NCBI GenBank assembly: GCA_928724745.1
Contig: CAKMXJ010000018.1
Span: forward strand, 434,001-498,000
DNA: 64,000 nt
Origin: Anthracocystis setariae
Lineage: Eukaryota; Basidiomycota; Ustilaginomycetes; Ustilaginales; Ustilaginaceae
Direction of reading: 5' to 3'
Position numbers and translations under genes: made by a program. The notes beneath the pieces are model-generated. The model did not search any database, was not told the origin of the DNA, and worked only from the letters and a program-made list of their open reading frames with translations. Below, piece by piece: positions 56,804-64,000 of the stretch (positions are counted from its first letter, which is position 1; every line of letters begins with the position of its first letter).

Positions 56804-57478
56804 ATAGCTTTGCTTTCATGTCATTCGCTTTCGCAATGTTGATGTTGATTGCTATCAATGAAAAATATGTGGTTCAATAAGACGTAAAACGACTTGAGCG
56901 GCGAGCATATACTGCTGGTGGTTTCCAAGCCTTGATGATGGCGACGACGCCTCTAACAAGCTCCTTCGGGGTCAGTCACTATCACAGACCTCTTGCTAGA
57001 CTCCTAAAGTATCCAAATCAGCTTCCATTTGCGTTCTTTGCAATCAAAATCGTTGACAAACACTTGAATTGAGCATTCCAGCGAGTACTACCATCATACT
57101 GACGCTCGATGATGGCGAGCAGAGTGCTTTTGTCACCATCGGGTATGCTGTTCACAGGCTTTTGAATCGGCGATCCACAGAAGCTACATCGTCGCAAGGA
57201 GAATTCTGACTAACATTTTGTTCGGCCGAAAAAAAAAGAACGCCAAGGAAGCTGAGTTGGAACGTGCGCGTGTGCGGAAAGATTTTGGACTCAGCCAACT
57301 CCGCCAAGCGCTTCCTCTCCAACCACCACCATCCACGCTCGCCACTCCGACTCTCAAACAAGCTCCAACCAGCATCGGGTGCACGTCCTGATGGAGCGAT
57401 TCTCTTGTTCTCATCTTGACCAACTGCCGGCGTGCCTGCTGCTCAGCGGCGGTCGCTAGCTAGCGCTCCTGCGCTGGC
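56804..57478. other. Spacer between convergent transposon genes
   Basis: This gap lies between the ends of the transposase (plus) and the second gene (minus). It should hold both terminators. No further coding sequence was recognised. Confidence 0.5.
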
Positions 57479-59365
57479 TTAGCGGCTGTCCAAGCGCGGG
57501 TCCAACTGGTAGTCGAAGCTACCTTGTCCACCGGATGGACTTGGTAGAGGTTGCTCACGGCTGCTCACGACGAGCTCGAAGGCGGGGTCGGTTCCCCATT
57601 CCGATGGCAAACGAATGCGGTTGACAGCGGTGTTGGCCTCAGTTCTCTCACGATTTTCCTGGACATCTTCGGTTGCTGCGGCAAATCTCTGGCGAAACCT
57701 GTTGGCCACCATCCAGCGGAAGACGGTGCCCGGAAGAGGCTCAACATGGTCAGGATCGGCGGGAATGGTAGCTCTGTTGGGTCGGAGGAGGGTGTGAGTG
57801 CGTCGTGCGTTTCGACCCTGCTGCTCTGCAATGCGCTGGTCGATCATACGAATGGCATCCTCAAGCTCTTGTGACCGCCAAGCAACTCGTTCTACTCGAT
57901 GTGTGTCCCTCGATCGCTGCACAAACATGGTTGTTCCTTGCTCGGTAAGTTGCTCGTCATCAACATCGGACTCATCTTCGGACATAGCTTCGAAAGGTAA
58001 GAAGTCGTGGTCACCAAACATTGCCTGGATGTCGGCGTTGTTGCGCCAGCAATCACGCCTGGCATCCCACTTGGTACGGCGGCGCTGCCCTCTTCGGTGT
58101 TTCTTTTTCCTTACTTCCTTTTCCTCAACAGATGTCCTTTGTTCATCTTGATAGGTTCGCATCAACCGCTCCAACGACTCCCGACAAGCACGCCTGGCAG
58201 TGTCGATTCCAACCATGTCGATGTAGTCCTTCGCTGGCCTATCGGCCCTCAGCTCCGCCGACTGCAAGAAGCTTTGGATGGCTGGTGAGTTGCCCCCTTC
58301 GTTGAAGGGGTTGTTCCATTTGATCCGCAGAAGAGGTTGGCCATGGTCATTGTTGGGAGGGGGATTGCGATAGGGAGGGAGAGGTGCAGATCGTCCAACA
58401 CCCATCGCGGTACGGATGTACTGCACAAACGCGCGATGGATGATGTTGTGTTGTTTCTGTCCACCTCCAGCAGTCCTGCGTCTCCGTTCTGGTGCAGGCA
58501 GTCGGGCGGGCGATGATGCAGGTAAGTCTCGGCGTTCAGCAGTTGTGTTTGAGGCGGTGGCTTCGCCCGTGGTGGCCGTCGTCAAGATTCTTTGTTGTTC
58601 TTGTTGCTCACGGATTGCTGACCACAGTTCTTCCATCTCTCCTTGTCTTCGCTCGTCTTGTTCCCTTCGCACAACGTTTGCAGCAAACAGGTCTTGGAGC
58701 TGAGCCCGCACCGTAACAAGCTCATCTTTCACTTGTCGAAGCTCGGTTCTCAATGTTCGAAGTTCTATGGCGCATCACGGTGAAGTTGGTAAGTTCCGAA
58801 ACAATCGTCAGCACTCGTCTCCGGATTCGTGTTGATGTACCTGATACTAACCTTCATATTCTTCTCGTTGCGGCGCAAAGGTGATACGACCCTCAGTCCC
58901 TTGGTCAACATCTTCACGGTCAAGGAAGGCAGCAAGGCCTCCGCGTTCCTCGATATGCAGCAGTTGTCCAAGATGAGTAAGGTTCTGGAGGACTTCGTCG
59001 TTGATGGTGGTGTCGCTTTGGTTTGGATGGGCTGTGAGGTGCTGGACTTGGTCCCGCAGCTCGTTGATCTGGTCTTGGAGGGCTTGCAAGGTCAGTCGGC
59101 CCCTTCTTGCTGGTGGTCTGGTGGCGGTGATGGTGGTGCCCGCATGCAGACTTCCTGCTGTCGCCTCTCTTTGACTTTCCTCTTGCCTTTCATCTTGGAC
59201 TTGCGGCGGGTATGATGATTCAAGACTTTCGGCATAATCACGCGCGGCGCTCATACCCGCAATTGTATCAACCAACGATTCTGATCCTGCCGCAGTCCTC
59301 AAGACTTCTCTCTCGCGCCTTGTCGCGGCATCGCTTTTGCTTTGGTTGTTTCGTCGCTGGGACAT
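57479..59365 (-). CDS. Second transposon protein, coiled-coil, unknown
   Basis: Two exons fit: 58852-59365 and 57479-58764, with an 87-bp intron (donor GTTAGT, acceptor ATAG). Splicing gives 599 codons and joins a long heptad-like coiled coil across the junction (LQALQDQINELRDQVQHL before it; LRTLRTELRQVKDELVTVRAQL at and after it). The second half is highly charged, with a basic run (RKKKHRRGQRRRTKW) and an acidic patch (SEDESDVDDEQ). No enzyme motif is seen. By analogy with the TnpA-type second proteins of CACTA elements it might bind the subterminal repeats, but that is inference. The start used is the ATG at 59363-59365; another in-frame ATG lies at 59528-59530. Confidence 0.65.
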
Positions 59366-59943
59366 GGTGAGGTTGGATGGGCTTGACAACGGAGGTAAGT
59401 ATTGATCAGGATGATGTTGGTGTTGCTGATTGCTGTTTGCGATCGTGACTGCTGACCTTATATGTCTTTGCGATTTGACCTCACTCTTCTCATTCGGCTC
59501 GTTTGCTACACACTGACAATACTCTTGCATTCTCTGCTGCTGCTTACGATCGAGACTTGCTATTGACTGTTACAGGTTCTCATGTTCCGCTTTTGACCTT
59601 GTGATCGCTCTTGGCGTAGTCGTCGGTAAGTATTGGCGTAGTCATCGGGAACTATTGTTGCTTCGAGAAGCTGTACTGACCGCTTTCCGCACTCTTTTCC
59701 AGACAGTTCTTCCATGTCTATAACGTCGTATTGCAATGCTATATGGTGCCTCAACAAGATCTGATTGAACCCAGCTGTGAGCGCGAGGATCAGGTGGCGT
59801 AGGCAGAATTGCCAAACGGCGTCATCGGTTGACGCCATTTATGGACGCAATGGGTGTGGCTTAACAAGAAGCGTCAGCGGTTACGCACGAGAGATGGGTC
59901 ATAAAGCAGGTCGCTGACGCAGCTCGAGTCAAATTTCGATGTG
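59366..59943. repeat. Right subterminal region of DNA transposon
   Basis: It ends in the inverted terminal repeat AATTTCGATGTG (59932-59943) and contains GCGTCAGCGG and GTCGCTGACGCAG motifs close to it (59869-59922), as at the left end. A minus-strand open frame at 59560-59838 (92 codons, starting at an ATG) may be an upstream exon of the second transposon gene or a small gene of its own; it is not resolved. Confidence 0.6.
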
Positions 59944-60587
59944 ACTGTGCGTGGCCGGCGTGGATTTGGGAAATTTTAAGATTTATTTTAGCTATCATCC
60001 GACAAGGCAGTTCAGGCACACAAAACGAGCCAGAGTGGAGCGCAGCTTGCTCAACTGCATCCACTACAGTATCCACCACCCCTCAATCCGGCTTGACTGG
60101 ATCACGTTCATCATCACCTTTTTCCTGCATCTTTTCGATCGATTCCATCACCTCTGCCACTCATCACCTCTACTTCTTCCACTTGCACCGCTTAGTCGTC
60201 CGTTGCTTGGTTGCTGCACCACCTTCTACAACTTCGCCACCTATCCTCGCCACACCAAACCCGGCTGATACCAAGTAGTCGCTGCACTACCATCGCAAAC
60301 CCCCCGAATAGGCTTGGAACACTACGTACAGCACCATTGCTGTCTCCATAGTGCGCTGTACCAGCTCAGACGCTCTCACCTTCTTGTCCAATCTGCCTCA
60401 ACGCATCATCTCGTCCAGAACCATACCCCATCCGCACTCTGTCGCTTTGTCGCACAATCAATCCGACTAGGCTGCTTGCCATCTCGCCCTTTTGCAGCGG
60501 CATGGTGTTGTCCTGCTCTTGTTCATCAGCTTGGAGTTTGTAGCCCATCATCGCACCGCTGCACCCGCATCGACTTGACTGGCTGCC
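59944..60587. other. Upstream region of SSH4-like gene
   Basis: About 640 bp between the transposon end and the next ATG, pyrimidine-rich toward the gene. It probably holds the promoter and leader. The transposon insertion may have displaced more distant upstream elements. Confidence 0.5.
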
Positions 60588-62825
60588 ATGAGTGACAGTC
60601 GCAACCTCAACCAGGCTGCTTCAGCCAACCGTCGCGCCTCGTCGTCCTCATCCTCACCAAAAGACACTTCGGCTTCTTCCGGTTCCACTTCCAACGCTAG
60701 GTCCAGGTCAGCCCCAAACGCATTCAGACAGTCTGTTCTCGACATGGATGCGCTCCTCACTTTTGCCGACGATGACCGTCAAGCCGATGATTTCGACGAC
60801 CCCACTTCGTCGTCCTCGAGCAAGTCTCGCTTTCGACGTCCATTCGGCATGGTCAAGCCAGATCGTCTATTCAACCAACAAATCAAGTCGATCGGCCATG
60901 CTCACGATCCAAGCCCTTCCATCAAATTGCTCGATATCATCGACATCCCAGACGACCCCATCTACCGAGGCCCACCTTCCACAGACGATACCCTCGCCCT
61001 TCTTTTGCCCTTGCTCATTCTCCTATCCACCTTGCTCTTCCTCCTCCTGCTTTTCATCATCCTTGTCATCCTCGTTCGACGCAGGGCCCGTATCTCGCTT
61101 GGCGATTCCGATGGTCCGCTCGACGTCGGCCGCGAGGAGGAGTTGGAGGGTACCGGAGGCCTGGATGGCATCGAGCAACGATGGCTTGACACCGTCGACG
61201 AGCCGATTCAGCGTGGCTATCGTCGGGCCAAGGACTGGATCTTGGCTTATCCACCAGGCACTCAGTCAACCGACATCACCCTCAGTCAGTTTCTCAGCAT
61301 TCAGGAAAAGGGTGTCAGTGCATGGTCATTCGATCCCGACTACGAGAGTAACCCTTCCGTCTTTGTCGAGGCACGCACCGAGATCACCTTTATCGCCGAT
61401 GGAGAGGGTATGGCCCCTCAGGAGGGTGGTGGCGTCTGTGTACAGAGCAACCTGCCACTGCCCAAGATCAACGAGGTCTACTACTGGGAAGTCAAGATGT
61501 TCAACAAGCCCGATTCCACTAACGTCGCAGTTGGCTTGACCACCAAGCCTTATCCGCAATTCAGAATGCCAGGTTGGTCCAAGTACTCGATCGGCTACTT
61601 TTCCGGCGATGGTTTCAAATGCCACAACTATCCCTTTGCTGCTCAATCCTACGGTCCGGCGTATGGCCAAGGCGATGTGATCGGCATTGGCTACAGGCCA
61701 AGAACAGGAACGGTCTTCTTTACCAGGAACGGCAAGAGGCTCGAGGACGCCTTCATCGGATTGAACAGGTACAACCTTTTCCCGACCGTGGGTGCCGATG
61801 GTGCCTGTGAGATTCACGTCAATCTTGGGCAGGCTGGATTCGTTTTCATCGAAGCGAACGTCAAGAAGTGGGGATTGGCACCCATGGTCGGCACGTTGGC
61901 GCCTCCTCCAGCGTATGGTCAAGAGAGAGGCACCATTCTGATGGAGAGCGGCCAAGGTAGCTCAGCCGATGCGCAGCACGAGGGTCCTTCCGGTGCATCG
62001 CGCCCCAACAGGCAATCCACGCCGCCACCTCCGATTTCACCTTACGACGAACGTTCGCCATCGACTTCCAACACGCAGACGGCGAGTCAAGGGACCTCTT
62101 CACCTGCGCCCGCCAGAACTTCGTCGTTGCGTACAAATCCCACCTTACCGATGAACACATCTCGTCCCACAAGCCGACCTTTGGAGAGGGATGACTCGTC
62201 GGACGGTAGTCCTCCCAATCCTCCCACTCCGCACAGATTGGACATTTCGTTGCATTCCTTGTCGGATGCATCGATGGCGAGGAACGGCGAGGATTCGTAT
62301 TTCCCAACCACTCCACCTTCACCGCAGGAGCCTTTGCCGCCGGCAGCCACCGCTTCACCGCCTTCGTATGCAACGGCCGTGCAGCACGGTGCGCTGGGAG
62401 GTACCGAGGCGAGCCATCACCAAGCCAGGCGGGGTTCCGGGAGAATGCATCAGCTTGCCAACGCCGTGCTCGGCAGTTTGAGCGACCGAGGGCTGTTGAC
62501 TCCGATCAACCGCAACAACCCTTCACCGCAGCCTAGTCCAGTACCAGGCAGCGGCGGCTATGGCGGATACGGTAGTGGATACGGGGGTGGCTTGAGCGAG
62601 GCCGAATACGAGAGGATGTTGCGCGCCAACACTGCTAGGAATTCGAGGAGCAGTCGAGCGGGCGAGAGCGCCGATTACAGCATCCGAGGCTGGGCGACTT
62701 GGTTAGGTCTGACAGGACCCGGTCAGAACTCGAGTGATAGTGAGAGTGGCACGGGTACGACTCCGGCGCTCAGCCGTACGACAAGCACGAGTGCCTCATC
62801 GAGTGCCGCAAGCAGTCGTGCGTAG
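60588..62825 (+). CDS. Ssh4/Ear1-like SPRY membrane protein
   Basis: The 745-residue protein has one strong transmembrane segment (about 135-162, rich in Leu/Ile) followed by a basic RRRARI stop-transfer. A SPRY domain lies at about 285-425 (YYWEVKMFNKPDSTNVAVGL, GYFSGDGFKCHNY, YGQGDVIGIGYRP, VFFTRNGKRLEDA). A long Ser/Pro-rich tail follows. Two PPxY motifs (PPAY near 441 and PPSY near 592) could bind WW domains of a Rsp5/Nedd4 ubiquitin ligase. This architecture is that of yeast Ssh4 and Ear1, endosomal/vacuolar adaptors that guide Rsp5 to membrane cargo. The tail also has a Gly/Tyr-rich patch (GGYGGYGSGYGGG). The ATG is in good context. Confidence 0.88.
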   Translation: MSDSRNLNQAASANRRASSSSSSPKDTSASSGSTSNARSRSAPNAFRQSVLDMDALLTFADDDRQADDFDDPTSSSSSKSRFRRPFGMVKPDRLFNQQIKSIGHAHDPSPSIKLLDIIDIPDDPIYRGPPSTDDTLALLLPLLILLSTLLFLLLLFIILVILVRRRARISLGDSDGPLDVGREEELEGTGGLDGIEQRWLDTVDEPIQRGYRRAKDWILAYPPGTQSTDITLSQFLSIQEKGVSAWSFDPDYESNPSVFVEARTEITFIADGEGMAPQEGGGVCVQSNLPLPKINEVYYWEVKMFNKPDSTNVAVGLTTKPYPQFRMPGWSKYSIGYFSGDGFKCHNYPFAAQSYGPAYGQGDVIGIGYRPRTGTVFFTRNGKRLEDAFIGLNRYNLFPTVGADGACEIHVNLGQAGFVFIEANVKKWGLAPMVGTLAPPPAYGQERGTILMESGQGSSADAQHEGPSGASRPNRQSTPPPPISPYDERSPSTSNTQTASQGTSSPAPARTSSLRTNPTLPMNTSRPTSRPLERDDSSDGSPPNPPTPHRLDISLHSLSDASMARNGEDSYFPTTPPSPQEPLPPAATASPPSYATAVQHGALGGTEASHHQARRGSGRMHQLANAVLGSLSDRGLLTPINRNNPSPQPSPVPGSGGYGGYGSGYGGGLSEAEYERMLRANTARNSRSSRAGESADYSIRGWATWLGLTGPGQNSSDSESGTGTTPALSRTTSTSASSSAASSRA

Positions 62826-63154
62826 TAATATAGGATCAGGGTCATCATCATCATCATCAACATCATCATCATCATCATCATCATGTGGAATCGTAATATC
62901 AGTCCATCCTTTTTCCTCTCTTTTTTTTTATTTTTTTTTGTCTCCATTCGAGAGCGACGAAGTGAGGTGTGTGTGTGCGTGTGTGTAAGGGTGTGGGTGG
63001 GTATTCGGGATGTGATTGCAAGCCATCGTGTGTGTGTGTTTGTGTGTATGTGTGTGATATGTACATCTGATAAATGGGGGGAAGAAGGGTTAGGAATCGC
63101 GGGATCGTGTTGCTCTTTTCGTGGATGATATATATATATTATTTATATATATAA
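62826..63154. other. Spacer with CAT and TG repeats
   Basis: This 329-bp spacer between the convergent SSH4-like and ARF6 genes holds a (CAT)n run at about 62842-62883, T tracts near 62925, imperfect TG repeats at about 62965-63055 and an AT-rich palindromic stretch (TATATATATT) near 63130. Both genes must end transcription here. Confidence 0.6.
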
Positions 63155-63703
63155 TTAGTGTTTTGAGGAGGAGACGTTTTGACTTAACCAGGAGAGGCCT
63201 TCGTAGAGGCCCTCACCTGAAGTTGCGCAACTAGGATGAACGAACCAACTTCGATCTCTCATTCTATGAAGGCCCAATTTCTCTGTAACTTCAGCCGGGC
63301 TCATTGCGGCAGGAAGGTCTTGTTTGTTTGCAAAGACGAGAAGGAGGCAATCCTTCATTTCGCGATCTCCAATGATTCGATGAAGTTCTTGACGAGCTTC
63401 GTCAATGCGATCACGATCTTGACTGTCAACGACAAACACTAGACCTTGAGTTCCTGTGTAGTAATGTCTCCATAGTGGACGGATTTTGTCTTGACCGCCA
63501 ACGTCCCAGACGTTGAATTTCACGTTTTTGTATTGAACCGTCTCGACGTTGAAACCAACGGTGGGGATGGTGGTGACGCTTTGGTTGAGTTTGAGTTTGT
63601 ACAGGATGGTGGTTTTACCAGCTGCGTCCAGACCAAGCATGAGGATGCGCATTTCTTTGTTGCCAAAGATCTTGCCCATCGCTTTGCTGAGCGACGATCC
63701 CAT
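63155..63703 (-). CDS. ARF6: Arf6-type small GTPase
   Basis: The 182-residue protein is an ADP-ribosylation factor. It has Gly2 for N-myristoylation (MGSSLSK), a P-loop GLDAAGKT (about 24-31), switch 1 with [10 protein letters not shown], switch 2 with [21 protein letters not shown] for guanine specificity and [13 protein letters not shown]. Details such as [14 protein letters not shown] and [14 protein letters not shown] resemble Arf6 more than Arf1, so a role in plasma-membrane and endosomal traffic and polarity is likely. The C-terminus is a few residues longer than usual (SSSKH). The first ATG in frame was used; no intron is needed. Confidence 0.92.
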   Translation of the reverse strand: MGSSLSKAMGKIFGNKEMRILMLGLDAAGKTTILYKLKLNQSVTTIPTVGFNVETVQYKNVKFNVWDVGGQDKIRPLWRHYYTGTQGLVFVVDSQDRDRIDEARQELHRIIGDREMKDCLLLVFANKQDLPAAMSPAEVTEKLGLHRMRDRSWFVHPSCATSGEGLYEGLSWLSQNVSSSKH

Positions 63704-64000
63704 GGTGGAAAAAAAAAACCCCGCGTTACCAACCAGACTTGCTGGAGGAGAAGCAGTGCAGGTTGAAGGGGAGATGTGATCCGATAGATGCAGGACAGGG
63801 TATCTCGGGCGGCGCGATTGGTGAGCGTGGGGTATGCAACCAGACCGGGGTTGTAGAGAACCTCGGAACGAGACGAAGAAAAGTAACGAGCGTAGAGATG
63901 GATTGCACCTAAGCCAGTCGGAACAGATGATGTGGACGTTCGTAGCGATCGAGTGGGAGAGCGTGTCCGAATACGAATAACGACAGAGGTGGAGAGCAAG
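63704..64000. other. Upstream region of ARF6
   Basis: The last 297 bp of the window lie upstream of the minus-strand ARF6 start and presumably contain its 5' leader and promoter. No further gene was recognised. Confidence 0.5.

Larger units (their letters stand above)
43845..59943 (+). mobile_element. Plavaka/CACTA-like DNA transposon with nested chromovirus
   Basis: Terminal inverted repeats CACATCGAAATT lie at 43845-43856 and, inverted, at 59932-59943, flanked by ACT. Both subterminal regions are rich in GACGCAG / GCGTCAGCGAC motifs. The element carries a transposase gene on the plus strand (44294-56803) and a second, spliced gene on the minus strand (57479-59365). A 9.2-kb Ty3/gypsy element sits inside the transposase gene; without it the transposon is about 6.85 kb. 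The family assignment rests on the transposase pattern (FIDWFTAYKG...GVLPGPKE...MHAIHLGL) seen in basidiomycete CACTA/Plavaka elements. Confidence 0.82.

Overview
The window looks like chromosomal DNA of a basidiomycete, most likely a smut fungus (Ustilaginales). The evidence is the set of long, mostly intronless, GC-rich genes for conserved eukaryotic proteins (Atg8, Spt16, Atl1-like, Pch2/TRIP13, a Pcl-type cyclin, Snt2, a bZIP factor, an Ssh4/Ear1-like SPRY protein, Arf6), short GT-AG introns of about 60-115 bp, and transposon types typical of basidiomycetes. The species cannot be fixed from sequence alone. No tRNA, rRNA, CRISPR array or bacterial-type operon was seen.

Layout: 1-11.1 kb is an ordinary gene block (Atg8-, Spt16+, Atl1-like-, membrane protein+, alpha/beta hydrolase-, Pch2-). 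11,094-18,872 is a full Tad-like LINE with a perfect 16-bp target-site duplication (TSD) and a poly(A) tail. It carries ORF1, ORF2 and a probable ORF3 linked by stop/start junctions, and is interrupted by two solo-LTR insertions, each with a 5-bp TSD whose removal restores the reading frame. 18.9-28.9 kb is a roughly 10-kb stretch without convincing genes, studded with GTAC-rich palindromic simple sequence. 28.9-42.8 kb is a second gene block (cyclin+, WD40-, Snt2+, bZIP-), with a striking microsatellite tract at 31.1-31.6 kb. 43,845-59,943 is a Plavaka/CACTA-like DNA transposon. Its transposase gene is split by a 9.2-kb Ty3/gypsy chromovirus (44,767-54,010, minus strand, LTRs identical by eye), whose gag is in turn split by a second copy of the 715-bp solo LTR found in the LINE. 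60.6-63.7 kb returns to housekeeping genes (Ssh4-like+, Arf6-).

The most unusual content is in the mobile elements. (1) The chromovirus carries a spliced gene of about 563 codons on the strand opposite to gag-pol; its introns are antisense to the genomic RNA. (2) The base of its 5' LTR holds a 10-nt sequence complementary to the predicted transcript start, the signature of Tf1/sushi-type self-priming. (3) One LTR family has inserted, in sense orientation, near the N-terminal end of the gag-like ORF of two unrelated retroelements. (4) The LINE appears tricistronic (ATGA overlap, then TGA-AA-ATG). (5) The DNA transposon carries a second, spliced, coiled-coil gene on the opposite strand. Gene boundaries and introns are read by eye from codon phase and splice consensus, without homology searches.
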